Positions 8,374 through 16,968 of a stretch of 64,000 nt of DNA are shown in pieces (positions within the stretch are counted from its first letter, which is position 1; each line of letters begins with the position of its first letter). Position numbers and translations under genes: made by a program. The stretch is taken from assembly GCF_014837245.1 (NCBI RefSeq), contig NZ_JACYFU010000002.1:62001-126000 (forward strand), written 5' to 3'. The notes under the pieces are model-generated. The model made no database searches. It saw only the letters and a list, made by a program, of their open reading frames with translations, and had not been told where the DNA came from. This DNA is from Devosia oryzisoli (GTDB taxonomy: Bacteria; Pseudomonadota; Alphaproteobacteria; Rhizobiales; Devosiaceae).

Positions 8374-9377
8374 GCAGCGCCGATGCTTTGCCGCAACCGG
8401 TCTCGCGAGCGCACGAACTGGCGGAAGTCCGGCGTAATGCGCCCCAGGGTGCGGATGAGCACGCCCCGCATGCGCAGCCGCGCCGCCTCGAGCGGCGGCA
8501 CGTGCCCGGCCAGCGACTGCGGGATAAGGGCCTTTGCCGTGTGCACCACGCGCAAATGCACCGGCGTGGTGAAGCGCCTATCGGTCAGAAAGCGTCGCCG
8601 CTGCTCCTCGGATGCCTCATTCCACACCCGCTGGCGCAGAGCCTGTACGGCGCGCTTCAGATCCAGCTCGCGGCGCAGATAACCGGCAGTCAATTCGTCG
8701 TTCCGCGTCGTCTGCTCGGCGTTCTCCGCCCAGATCGCCAGCGGCTCCATGGCCACGTAGATGGGCTCCATGATGGAGTAGGTGCGCAGATATTCCTGCA
8801 GCGTCGCCGTGCAGGCGTACTGGATTTCGAGCGGCGAGCGCGCGCGACAGGACCAGAACAGGCCGCCATTGGACACGCCAATCCCCGCAAGGATGGAGAG
8901 CCGGAATTCATCGGGGGCATACAGGCCCTCGGTGAACAGGTCATCGAGAACACCCACGTTCCCGACGCACGCCCGGTCGGTGCCGCTGGCGTGCTCGATG
9001 ACCTGGTTGCGCAGCACAATCTCGACCTGGTGACGCCGCATGAGCTCGACATTGGCGGTTACGAAGTCGGGCTGGATCAAATTATCGTCCTCGACGACGC
9101 AGAAATACTCCGCGCCATGCGGGTTATCCGCCGTGAAGCAGTGATCGATGTTACGCGAGGCAAAAAGCTGCGGCTTGTTGGCGACATAGCGGATGCGCAC
9201 ATCGCCCAAATCGGACACGACCGCGCGGCCGGCCTCATCGGGGTCGTCATCGTAGACGTCGCAGACCCAATGCGGCCAGTTCTGCGCGATCATGGACCCG
9301 AGCGCGCGCCGCAGCGCCGCGGGGCGCTTGTAGGTCGGGGTCCTAAAGTGGACGAGACCGGGCAGGATGTCTGGCAT
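8370..9377 (-). CDS. Family 2 glycosyltransferase of the exopolysaccharide cluster
   Basis: A 335-residue GT-A fold protein. It opens with FRTPTYKRPAALRRALGSM, which is the GT2 donor-binding start. Residues 94-98 (VVEDD) supply the acidic metal and nucleotide-sugar site where other GT2 enzymes have DxD. The C-terminal 120 residues are basic and have no membrane segment. It does not resemble ExoU, ExoW, ExoM or ExoO closely as far as I can judge. Its start lies 35 bases inside the end of exoQ, and its stop overlaps the flippase start, so it belongs to the same transcript. Predicted to add a sugar to the repeat unit. Confidence 0.75.
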   Translation of the reverse strand: MPDILPGLVHFRTPTYKRPAALRRALGSMIAQNWPHWVCDVYDDDPDEAGRAVVSDLGDVRIRYVANKPQLFASRNIDHCFTADNPHGAEYFCVVEDDNLIQPDFVTANVELMRRHQVEIVLRNQVIEHASGTDRACVGNVGVLDDLFTEGLYAPDEFRLSILAGIGVSNGGLFWSCRARSPLEIQYACTATLQEYLRTYSIMEPIYVAMEPLAIWAENAEQTTRNDELTAGYLRRELDLKRAVQALRQRVWNEASEEQRRRFLTDRRFTTPVHLRVVHTAKALIPQSLAGHVPPLEAARLRMRGVLIRTLGRITPDFRQFVRSRDRLRQSIGAA

Positions 9378-10617
9378 GGCTCAGTAAACCTCCGGGAGAA
9401 TGATGGTGGCGCGGCGCGGGCTGGTGCCGAAGCGCCAGCAGCCCGCGTGCCGCATAGGCGACGGTGGCGGTGCACAGGATCGAGCGGATGGAGAACTCGT
9501 AGAACACCTCGACCTCGATAAAGCTGCGCAGGATCAGCAATAGCTGCAGCGCCAGCAGCAGGGCATTGGGCGCCGTGGGTCGAACGAAGGTGAGGGCCGC
9601 CATGCCGAGCGCGCCGCCATAGATGAGGACGATCTGCATGGCGAGGCCGATCAGGCCGATCTCGACAGCGTTGGAAATATAGGTGTTGTGGAAGTTGAAG
9701 CCGGCCCCCGAGGGGACGTCGAACATCGACCAGAGTTCTTCGGCGGGAGCGAAGCCGACGACCCAGAACGAACGGTATCCCAGCCCCTGCAATGGCCGCT
9801 CGGCAATAAAGCTCAGGCCCGTCGCCCATAGATCGGTGCGTCCGGTCAGCGTCGGGTCCTTGCCCGACTCCTCGAGCACCTCGGCCAGCAGCGTATCGCC
9901 AGCCACGAGGACGATGAGCGCGAGCGCCGCCACGGCGATCCCCAGCAGGGCCAGGAGGAAAATCTTGTGCGTCCCCAGCAAGCGCCTGCTCAGCAGCACC
10001 AGCAGCAGTACGCAAAGGCACGGCGCGACCATCATGATGGCACCGGCCGACTGCGCCAGCACGAGAAGTGGCCCCGAGATCGCGGCTCCCACCAGCGCCG
10101 AAAGGCGCAGCAGCGGCGGCGACTCCCGATCGGCCGCCACGGCCACAGCAATCAGCATGAAGACGGCCATATGGGCGCCAAAGGCGTTCTTGCTGCCAAA
10201 GATGCCAAGCCAGGCACCTCCCCCGCTGACGCGGCCCATGCCGATGCTGGCGACGACGCCGATGCCATAGACGATGAACATCACGCGCATCAGCGTGGCC
10301 GCGGAAACCCGCCCAACCATCACCAGGGCAAAGACCATCGTGAAGGTCAGTTGCAGCCCGTAGCGCAGCGAGTTGCTGGGATAATAGGACCACAGCGCGC
10401 TGAGCAGGCAATAGGCCGGCAGCAGCAGGATGGGCCACCAGCGCCGCACGCTGTCGATGCTCATCGGCACATTGCTGACCATCAAGGCGCCAGCGCAGCC
10501 GATGAAGGCGAGCGCCGCCAGCGAGCCGAGCATCGCGTTGAGCACCAGCGCCGCGAAGGCCCCGAACGTCAGGAGCGCTGCAACATTGACGGTCAGCGTC
10601 GCGCCGCGTCCGGTCAT
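9343..10617 (-). CDS. exoQ: Exopolysaccharide polymerase, ExoQ-like (O-antigen ligase/polymerase family)
   Basis: A 424-residue polytopic protein with about ten transmembrane stretches and one larger soluble loop, located near residues 240-310 (ESGKDPTLTGRTDLWATGLS). The loop reads LQGLGYRSFW and then HNTYISNAVEIGLIG, the Wzy/WaaL-type signature of polymerases. ExoQ joins repeat units in the periplasm. The ATG at 10617 overlaps the stop of exoO (ATGA). An open extension upstream is only the shadow of exoO. The last 35 bases overlap the next glycosyltransferase gene in a different frame, leaving a basic His/Arg-rich tail. Confidence 0.84.
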   Translation of the reverse strand: MTGRGATLTVNVAALLTFGAFAALVLNAMLGSLAALAFIGCAGALMVSNVPMSIDSVRRWWPILLLPAYCLLSALWSYYPSNSLRYGLQLTFTMVFALVMVGRVSAATLMRVMFIVYGIGVVASIGMGRVSGGGAWLGIFGSKNAFGAHMAVFMLIAVAVAADRESPPLLRLSALVGAAISGPLLVLAQSAGAIMMVAPCLCVLLLVLLSRRLLGTHKIFLLALLGIAVAALALIVLVAGDTLLAEVLEESGKDPTLTGRTDLWATGLSFIAERPLQGLGYRSFWVVGFAPAEELWSMFDVPSGAGFNFHNTYISNAVEIGLIGLAMQIVLIYGGALGMAALTFVRPTAPNALLLALQLLLILRSFIEVEVFYEFSIRSILCTATVAYAARGLLALRHQPAPRHHHSPGGLLSHARHPARSRPL

Positions 10618-11819
10618 GGTGTGGCCCCGGCGAGTTCGGGCATCGCCACTTCGGCTTCGGGAATGAAACCGGACGCGTACCAGCCGGCGCGATCGAGCGG
10701 CATGCACCGCACCGCCCCGATGCCGCGCTGGGCGGCGAGGTCGCGCCAGAAGGCGCGCGATGGCGCGGCAGTCCAGTCCGCTTCCATCGGCAGATAGTCC
10801 GGCACCGCATTGGTCACGCCGGGCGTTTCGCCCGATCCGAGCAGCAGAAGTGGCGAGACGACCCGCTGCGGCTCCGGTTCGCGCCGCCCCCTCCCCTCCT
10901 TGAACGATGTCCAAAGCCGCGCGGCATGCGCCGGATTGGCCAGCAGCAGCGCCAGCGCGTTGGCCGGCCGGCGACCCTTCACGGCCTCGACGAGGCGTTC
11001 ATAGGCAAGCCCGGCGTTAAGGTCCCGCAGCCGCGCATCGAAGGCCGCGCGCAAGGCAGGCGTCAGCGGCTCATGCGCGGCGACCATGGCATGCTGGCGC
11101 GCCACCATCGCCTCCATGTGCGTCACCGAGAGGCGGTGGGAAACGGAGCCGGAGTGGCGCCGATAGAGATAGAACGGCTCGGGCACCACCAGCATCCGGG
11201 CGCCATCGAGCAGCAGGCGCAGCACGAAATCGTAATCCTCGCCGATGCGCAGTGCCTCGTCGTAGCGAGTGTCAGCCACGCGGTCCCTGCGCATGAGCGG
11301 CTTGAGGTAGCCCAGCGCGGGGGTTCCGTCGCTTCCGGCCCGGATCCAGCGCTCCGCCGAGACCGCGAACGCAGCCTCGACCGCCTCCCCCAGCATCAGG
11401 CTCGGCGGCGTCCCGTCCTCGTAAAAGAGGATCATGTCGTCAGCGACGATATCGGCGCCGCCCCGGCGGGCCGCCGCCAGGAGCCGCTCGAAGCGTTCGG
11501 GGTGGATGATGTCGTCCGAATCCACGACCGCGACCCACTCTCCGCGCGCCGCCTCCAGCGCCCGGTTGCGGCACGCCGCCGGACCGCCATTGGCGCCGTT
11601 GATGAGAAGACGAACGCGATGATCCTGGGCCATCAGGCGCTCGACATGGGCAACACTGTGGTCCCGCGAGCCATCGTCGCTGACGATGATCTCGAGGTCC
11701 GTCATGGTCTGGCGCAGGACGGACCGCAGCGCGGGGACGATCTTGTCCGCTGACTCGAAATTGGCCATCAGCACCGAGACCAGGGGCGCCTTGTCGGTGT
11801 TGGACTGGGCGCTGGCCAT
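10614..11819 (-). CDS. exoO: Family 2 glycosyltransferase, ExoO-like
   Basis: A 401-residue GT2 enzyme. The N-terminal domain has VSVLMANFESADKI and IIVSDDGSRDHS (Asp48/49), then AVVDSDDIIHPERF with the DxD metal site at 100-102, and later RIGEDYDFVLRLL, which supplies the catalytic-base region. About 80 C-terminal residues form an extra domain. ExoO adds a beta-1,6-linked glucose during succinoglycan unit assembly. The assignment to ExoO rests on length, the neighbours exoQ and exoY, and general resemblance, so another exo GT2 identity is possible. It is two bases from the preceding small gene and overlaps exoQ. Confidence 0.78.
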   Translation of the reverse strand: MASAQSNTDKAPLVSVLMANFESADKIVPALRSVLRQTMTDLEIIVSDDGSRDHSVAHVERLMAQDHRVRLLINGANGGPAACRNRALEAARGEWVAVVDSDDIIHPERFERLLAAARRGGADIVADDMILFYEDGTPPSLMLGEAVEAAFAVSAERWIRAGSDGTPALGYLKPLMRRDRVADTRYDEALRIGEDYDFVLRLLLDGARMLVVPEPFYLYRRHSGSVSHRLSVTHMEAMVARQHAMVAAHEPLTPALRAAFDARLRDLNAGLAYERLVEAVKGRRPANALALLLANPAHAARLWTSFKEGRGRREPEPQRVVSPLLLLGSGETPGVTNAVPDYLPMEADWTAAPSRAFWRDLAAQRGIGAVRCMPLDRAGWYASGFIPEAEVAMPELAGATP

Positions 11820-11820
11820 G

Positions 11821-12195
11821 TCAGGCGCCGGTCAGGCCGCGCACCTCGGCCGTCGTTCCGTCCAGTTCAGCCAGGAGGCGACCGAACTTTTCGATCTGCG
11901 CATCCAGCTCCGACAGGCGGCGCCGCGCATTGACGGCACCGCTCTCGGAAGAACGGATGGCTGTTTCGTCCTCGCGGGTGCGGCTGCCATAGTCACCGGA
12001 ATGGTCGAGGATGCTGGCCGCGCGCGCGTGGTGCATCTCCATGCGCTGCACCAGGCCGTCCCGCTCGCGCCGGACGTCGGACAGGGCCATGATGATGGCG
12101 TTGCGGATGGTCTCGGCTCGAACCGCATCGGTTTCCGCATCCCGGCCGGGGTTGCGGGAGCGGAACGCCTTGGGGCGGATGGAAAGGATCGACAT
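11821..12195 (-). CDS. Small coiled-coil hypothetical protein between exoY and exoO
   Basis: I do not recognise this 124-residue protein. It is strongly charged, with no signal peptide or membrane segment. From about residue 24 to the end it is almost continuous helix with heptad-like spacing (IIMALSDVRRERDGLVQRMEM and, later, NARRRLSELDAQIEKFGRLLAEL), which predicts a coiled coil. The ATG lies 10 bases after the exoY stop and the gene ends two bases before exoO, so it is co-transcribed with the polymer genes. It is not the membrane inhibitor ExoX. A scaffold or modulator of the assembly complex is a reasonable guess but only a guess. Confidence 0.65.
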   Translation of the reverse strand: MSILSIRPKAFRSRNPGRDAETDAVRAETIRNAIIMALSDVRRERDGLVQRMEMHHARAASILDHSGDYGSRTREDETAIRSSESGAVNARRRLSELDAQIEKFGRLLAELDGTTAEVRGLTGA

Positions 12196-12205
12196 GGGGT
12201 GTCTC

Positions 12206-12877
12206 CTATCGGCTGCCGGTGCGCAGGAGGACGACCTTGACGGTCTTGAGCAGGATCAGGATGTCCCCCGCGAACGACCATTCGCGGACATAGCGGCAAT
12301 CGAGCTGGACGCGCTGGTCGTAGTCGACATCGCTGCGTCCGCTGACCTGCCAGAGGCCGGTGATGCCGGGCCGCACGGCGGCGTAGTGCTCGATCTTGTC
12401 GGCGTAGCGCCGCACTTCGTCCTCGACGATCGGGCGCGGACCCACGAGGCTCATCTCGCCCCGGATGACGTTGAACAGCTGCGGCAGCTCATCGAGGCTG
12501 GTGATGCGCAGAAACCGCCCCAGGCGCGTGATCCGCGGGTCCTCCCGCAGTTTCTGCGTGGCCTCCCACTCGGCGCGGGCCTGGGGGAATTTCTCGAGAT
12601 GGCGCCGCAGCGCTTCCTGGGAATCCACCACCATCGAGCGGAACTTGAGGCAGCGGAATGGCCGGCCATTCAAGCCCACCCGGGTGTGGCCGAACAGGAT
12701 CGGCCCCCGGTCGGTCGAAAACATGATGAGGGCGATGAAGAACATGGCGGGCAGCGCCACCAGCAGCAGGGCCGAGGCGGCACACACATCGAAGGCCCGC
12801 TTGGTCGAGTGGCCGCGCGGGGTGCCCATGGTGGTTGATGTGTTGGATGAACCGAGTCCGACGTTGATGATCGACAT
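12206..12877 (-). CDS. exoY: Undecaprenyl-phosphate sugar phosphotransferase ExoY
   Basis: A 223-residue bacterial sugar transferase that starts each repeat unit by moving a sugar-1-phosphate, galactose in the known ExoY, from its UDP donor onto undecaprenyl phosphate. One membrane helix (about 31-53) is followed by the catalytic domain with LKFRSM (77-82), RITSLDELPQLFNV (124-137) and GEMSLVGPRP (140-149). There is no large N-terminal membrane domain, so it is the short ExoY/WcaJ-C type. It is the first gene of the leftward exo run. The region in front (12878-13296) is non-coding and should hold the promoter. Confidence 0.92.
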   Translation of the reverse strand: MSIINVGLGSSNTSTTMGTPRGHSTKRAFDVCAASALLLVALPAMFFIALIMFSTDRGPILFGHTRVGLNGRPFRCLKFRSMVVDSQEALRRHLEKFPQARAEWEATQKLREDPRITRLGRFLRITSLDELPQLFNVIRGEMSLVGPRPIVEDEVRRYADKIEHYAAVRPGITGLWQVSGRSDVDYDQRVQLDCRYVREWSFAGDILILLKTVKVVLLRTGSR

Positions 12878-13114
12878 GGTGTTCTCTCACGCAGTTTCGT
12901 CTGTGTCGAAGACGGGCAGCGCCCATCCCTAGGGCGCACACAAGACGTCGCAGGGCGGCAAGCGCCCATGCCAATGTGTCGCCTTTTGAAGTCTTCAGAT
13001 GCACTCCGCGCATTCTGCCCGGAGACGCCGCTACAGCTATCCCCCCTCGGCAAGAGCGAGAGGTCGTCGGCGTGTGTCAGGCAAACATGAGGGTTAATAG
13101 GTGGCAACGCCTCT

Positions 13115-13135
13115 CCTGCATGGCAGTCATGCAGG
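13115..13135. promoter_or_regulatory. Perfect inverted repeat in the exoY upstream region
   Basis: The 419-base stretch 12878-13296 holds no gene I can support. In it, CCTGCAT and ATGCAGG form a perfect 7-base inverted repeat around GGCAGTC at 13115-13135. A second small stem, GCGCCC/GGGCGC, lies at 12919-12937, in the probable exoY leader. Either could be an operator or an RNA structure controlling exoY. I could not identify a convincing -35/-10 pair. Confidence 0.35.
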
Positions 13136-13296
13136 GCGAGATCACAAAATGACCCCATTGCGTCGAACCGATCGGCGCAAATCAGTTGGGCGGCGAAGCT
13201 GAGCTGAAACGATACATCGCGCTCAAATAGCTGCGCAATGCTTCGAAAGTAGAGGGCAAGTCGCGCTGTCGGCGGCCATCAGGCCCGAAGCAAGTG

Positions 13297-13467
13297 TCAT
13301 AAGTTAAACAGCAGCACCAGCCCGTTCCAGAGGAGGTAAATGCCCACCCACCCCAGCGCCAGAACACCAACCGCAACTAAGCCCCAGGGCCACGGAAGAG
13401 GCCCGCGTTCCCGCGCTGCAAGGGGGAGTTTGCGCGCAGGTGTTTCCTCAGAACGCTTGCTGTCCAC
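13297..13467 (-). CDS. Small single-pass membrane protein
   Basis: A 56-residue protein. The first 25 residues are polar and basic. Residues 26-56 (PWPWGLVAVGVLALGWVGIY and onward to LLFNL) form one long hydrophobic segment at the C-terminus. The frame is open further upstream, but GTG at 13467 is preceded at the right distance by GGGGGGAAAG, which decides the start. It lies between exoY and exoN, apparently as its own transcript. I recognise no function. A tail-anchored or inner-membrane microprotein fits what can be seen. Confidence 0.5.
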   Translation of the reverse strand: MDSKRSEETPARKLPLAARERGPLPWPWGLVAVGVLALGWVGIYLLWNGLVLLFNL

Positions 13468-13765
13468 GTTGCTTTCCCCCCGTCTCGACGTCGCGGCGCG
13501 CCTTACGCAGGCGGCCAAACCAGTTCCCGCCAAAGACACTACCGGCGGCGCGTAAATACAACCCTGCACAATTGCTGTCGTATCACGTCTGCGTATTGAC
13601 CATTGGTCCCTGCCCGGCCGGGCAAATGCGGCAGCGGCGTGGCAGCGCGAGGCAGCGGCAAATGTGCATCCGAGCCATGCGGCACAAAGCCCGGGTTTGG
13701 GGTGGCCCGCTGCGGCCGCGCGTGGTCCAATTCCACCCGTGTCTTACGCTCAAAAGGAGAAAGCC

Positions 13766-14677
13766 GTGGTAAAACGCGTCAAAACAGCCGTTTTTCCGGT
13801 CGCCGGGTTGGGAACGCGCTTCCTGCCCGCAACCAAGGCCGTGCCCAAGGAGATGCTGACGGTCGTCGATCGTCCGCTGATCCAGTACGCCGTAGACGAA
13901 GCACGCGATGCGGGAATCACCCACTTCGTGTTCGTGACCGGCCGCAACAAGGGCGTGATCGAAGATCACTTCGACCGCCAGTTCGAATTGGAAACGACGC
14001 TGGAGGCGCGCGGCAAGCTGGCGGCGCTCGCCGAATTGCGCAACGACCTCCCCTCTGCCGGCCGCACCAGCTTCACACGCCAGCAGGAGCCCCTGGGCCT
14101 TGGCCACGCCGTGTGGTGTGCCCGCGAGATCATCGGCGACGAACCCTTCGCGCTGCTGCTCCCGGACATGCTGTTCAACGGCCCTCGCGGCGTGCTCTCG
14201 CAGATGATGGACACCTACGAGCAGACCGGCGGCAATGTCATCGCCGTCGAAGAGGTGCCTTACAAGGAAGTGTCCTCATATGGCGTCGTCGCGCGCGGAG
14301 AGGGCAAGGATAGCGGCTTTCCGATCACCGGCATGGTCGAAAAGCCCAAGCCCGAGGACGCACCCTCGAACCTCATCATTTCGGGACGCTACATCCTGCA
14401 GCCGGAAATCTTCGATCTGCTCGCGGACCAGCCGCGTGGAGCGGGCGGGGAAATCCAGCTCACCGACGCCATGCAGACCCTGATGCAGCGCCAGGCCTTC
14501 GCTGGCGTGAAGTATGAGGGGCAGAGCTTCGATTGCGGCTCCAAGATTGGCTTTCTCGCCGCCAACGTGGCCTACGCTCTCGATCGCCCGGACATTGGGG
14601 AAGATTTTCTGGCAGCCCTCGCCAAGATGGGGCTGCACACACCGCTGATCGACGGCCTCCGGATCGCCGCCGAGTAA
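13766..14677 (+). CDS. exoN: UTP-glucose-1-phosphate uridylyltransferase (GalU/ExoN)
   Basis: A 303-residue nucleotidyltransferase that makes UDP-glucose, the donor for the glucosyl residues of the polymer. The N-terminus has the nucleotide-binding loop GLGTRFLP (14-21) and [10 protein letters not shown], with conserved Lys24 and Lys28. [13 protein letters not shown] and the FDCGSKIGF segment are further family marks. The start is the GTG at 13766, behind AAAAGGAGAAAG; the frame is open 102 bases further up but has no better signal there. It is transcribed alone and is convergent with exoP, from which it is separated by a shared terminator-like hairpin. Confidence 0.93.
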   Translation: MVKRVKTAVFPVAGLGTRFLPATKAVPKEMLTVVDRPLIQYAVDEARDAGITHFVFVTGRNKGVIEDHFDRQFELETTLEARGKLAALAELRNDLPSAGRTSFTRQQEPLGLGHAVWCAREIIGDEPFALLLPDMLFNGPRGVLSQMMDTYEQTGGNVIAVEEVPYKEVSSYGVVARGEGKDSGFPITGMVEKPKPEDAPSNLIISGRYILQPEIFDLLADQPRGAGGEIQLTDAMQTLMQRQAFAGVKYEGQSFDCGSKIGFLAANVAYALDRPDIGEDFLAALAKMGLHTPLIDGLRIAAE

Positions 14678-14681
14678 GCCG

Positions 14682-14706
14682 ACGGCGCCCCTTAGCGGGG
14701 CGCCGT
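14682..14706. terminator. Bidirectional hairpin terminator between exoN and exoP
   Basis: ACGGCGCCCC (14682-14691) pairs perfectly with GGGGCGCCGT (14697-14706) around TTAGC, followed on the plus strand by TTTCC. It starts five bases past the exoN stop. The exoP stop codon lies partly in the loop (14692-14694), so the same stem serves both convergent genes. Confidence 0.7.
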
Positions 14707-16932
14707 TTCCACCGCCGGAGCAGCGCGATTGTCGGTGCGGTAGGCGAACCTTTCCAGCCCTTCGATATCGGTGAACCGGGGCAGCGTCCCGAGATCGACC
14801 TTGTTCAGCGCCACGCCGATCACGTAGTCGGCCAGCTCCGGCTCGCGCTCGAGCACGGAGCGCAGCAGGCGCCGCGGCGTCCTGCCCCATTCGGCCACCA
14901 GCACGGCCCCATCGGTGAAGGGCAGCAGGGCCAGAGCGTCGATGACCGGCCCCAGCGGCGGCAAATCGACGATGACGTGGTCAAACTGCCCGCGGGCCTC
15001 GGCCAGCACCTTTTGCATGGTGAGGCTGGAGAGGTCCCCGCCGCCTGCTTCGGGCGCGGAGGCCGACAGTGTTACAAGGCCCGTTTCATGATCGGTCACG
15101 GCCACGCGCCGCCACTCGCCCTGTTGCGAGGGCAAGATGCGCGACGCCGTCCCCAGTCGATCCCCGCCGCTATCGGCGTCGATCAGCAGGACGCGCGCCC
15201 CGCTGGCCGTCAGCATTTCGGCCAGGGAATGGGCGAAGGTGGATTTGCCCTCCCCCGGGAGCACCGAAAGAATGCCGAGGACTGCCGTGCCCCGGTCGGC
15301 GATAGGTTGTGCGACCATGCGCGTCGTCTTGAGAACCTCGATGAACGGGGCGCCCCAGCGGCGGCCGATGCGGGACCCGAGCGCGCCCTGGACCAGGGCC
15401 CGCACCGTCCGTTGCTGTTCGGCCGGCGCGGCCTTGGCATCGATCTGGAGCTTGGGCACGTAGCCGAGGAAGCGGAGCCCCAGTTGCTTGCGCACCTGCG
15501 TGCCAGTGCGGAAGCCGCGGTCGCGCATCTCGTTCAGCGCACCAAGCACAACGCCCGCAAAGGCGCCCGCTATGATCGCGGCAGCCAGGATCACGACCGT
15601 GCGCGGGCTCGAGGGATTATCCGGCAGCACGGCGTCGGTCACGATCCGCACGGAGGGAATGGGGAAGCTCTGGCGCTGCACGGCCTCCTCATAGCGCGTG
15701 AGGTAGCTGTTGTAGAGTGCGCCGAGCGCGTCAGAGCGCTGCTGCAATTCGTTGAGCCGCACCTGTTCCTGGCTGATATCGCCCGCACTACGCCCTTCAG
15801 CGTCGATGTCGGCACGAAGCGCGGCCTCCTGCTGCTGGGCAATATCGAGTTGCGTGCGGTACTGCGCGTTCAGATTCTGCAGCAGCGCGAAGATGTGGCC
15901 GTCGAGGGCCGATTTCTCGCCTTTCAGCGCAGCCAGTTGCGGATGGTCCGGCCCATAGGCGGCCTCGATCTGCGCCATGCGGCTGTTGAGGGTCGCGACC
16001 TGGTTGCGCAGGCTCTCGATCTCGCTCGGATCGGTCAGGGAGCTGCCGAGCAGCGCCACATAGGTCGAGGCGCCGTCCGGTCCTGCCGCCACCACGTTCT
16101 GCAACTGCGATGAAAGTGCCCGCAGGCGTGCGGTCTCTGCCTGTGCCTCGGCCAGCTGGGTGGAGAGCGTTTCGATCCGCTGGTTGGTCAGTGAGCGATC
16201 CTGCCCCACCGTCAGTCCGGTCTCCTCGCGGTAGTTCTGGATCGCCAGGATGGCCTGTCGCTGGCTCTCCCCGATCTCCGCGAGGCGCTGCTGCAGCCAA
16301 TCGGCCGCGGCACTGGTCGCTTCGAGTTCGGCGTTGAGCTGGTCCTGCAGCAGGGCCTTGCCGTAGGCGTTGGCGATGCGCTGGGCGAGTTCGGGCGTGG
16401 GCGCTTCGTAGCCGACGCGGATGATCGAGCTGCGGCCCATGCGATCCACCTGGACGTGCGAGCGCAACATGCCCACCACATCCTCCAGCGACGCTTGCTT
16501 GCGCTCGGTCGAAGGCGCTCCGCCAAGCCCGAGGATCGATTTGACGCGCTGGGAAAAGGACGGGGGCGGATTGAGGAAATCCTGGTCCGTCATCAGGTTT
16601 TCCGCCTCGGCCACCGTCTTAGCGACGCGGCTCGAGCGGAGCACCTCGATCTGGTTGAGCACCTGCGCCTCGAGGTCCGTCGCGCTGGTGGGCGTCTGGG
16701 CCTCTCCGGTTACCTGCTCGAGATTGCGGTCGATCAGGATTTGTCCGGCGGAGACGTAGCTGCGGGGCGCCAGGGTCAGGTAGACCGTGGCCAGCACGAG
16801 CATCACGCCCACGCAAAGGCCGAGCACCAGCGCCTGCCGCCGCAGGAGCGAAAAGATGCGGTCGAGGTCGATGGTCTTCATATCCGAAGGCTGCGGCGCC
16901 AGCCCTTCGGAAAAACCATTCTTTTCAAGCAT
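14692..16932 (-). CDS. exoP: Polysaccharide copolymerase with BY-kinase domain, ExoP/Wzc-like
   Basis: A 746-residue inner-membrane protein that sets chain length and couples polymerisation to export. A Wzz domain begins with a membrane helix (34-56). The periplasmic part has long coiled coils (about 200-420). A proline-rich LPDNPSSPR (436-444) leads into the second helix (445-466). The cytoplasmic tyrosine-kinase-type domain has Walker A PGEGKST (559-565), Walker A' VLLIDAD (581-587) and Walker B VIVDLPP (653-659). The C-terminal tail has only one tyrosine, in FAYRTDN, rather than a tyrosine cluster as in Wzc. It heads the leftward run exoP, exoM, exoA, exoL reading convergent to exoN. Confidence 0.92.
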   Translation of the reverse strand: MLEKNGFSEGLAPQPSDMKTIDLDRIFSLLRRQALVLGLCVGVMLVLATVYLTLAPRSYVSAGQILIDRNLEQVTGEAQTPTSATDLEAQVLNQIEVLRSSRVAKTVAEAENLMTDQDFLNPPPSFSQRVKSILGLGGAPSTERKQASLEDVVGMLRSHVQVDRMGRSSIIRVGYEAPTPELAQRIANAYGKALLQDQLNAELEATSAAADWLQQRLAEIGESQRQAILAIQNYREETGLTVGQDRSLTNQRIETLSTQLAEAQAETARLRALSSQLQNVVAAGPDGASTYVALLGSSLTDPSEIESLRNQVATLNSRMAQIEAAYGPDHPQLAALKGEKSALDGHIFALLQNLNAQYRTQLDIAQQQEAALRADIDAEGRSAGDISQEQVRLNELQQRSDALGALYNSYLTRYEEAVQRQSFPIPSVRIVTDAVLPDNPSSPRTVVILAAAIIAGAFAGVVLGALNEMRDRGFRTGTQVRKQLGLRFLGYVPKLQIDAKAAPAEQQRTVRALVQGALGSRIGRRWGAPFIEVLKTTRMVAQPIADRGTAVLGILSVLPGEGKSTFAHSLAEMLTASGARVLLIDADSGGDRLGTASRILPSQQGEWRRVAVTDHETGLVTLSASAPEAGGGDLSSLTMQKVLAEARGQFDHVIVDLPPLGPVIDALALLPFTDGAVLVAEWGRTPRRLLRSVLEREPELADYVIGVALNKVDLGTLPRFTDIEGLERFAYRTDNRAAPAVETAPR

Positions 16933-16968
16933 GAATTTGCTCCGCCGTTCTGTTGGAAGGGTTGCGGC

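Noticed and set aside
14533-16113. 526-codon plus-strand frame opposite exoP
   Set aside because: It lies antisense to the ExoP kinase and coiled-coil domains and is compositionally like other antisense shadows, with no recognisable domain.
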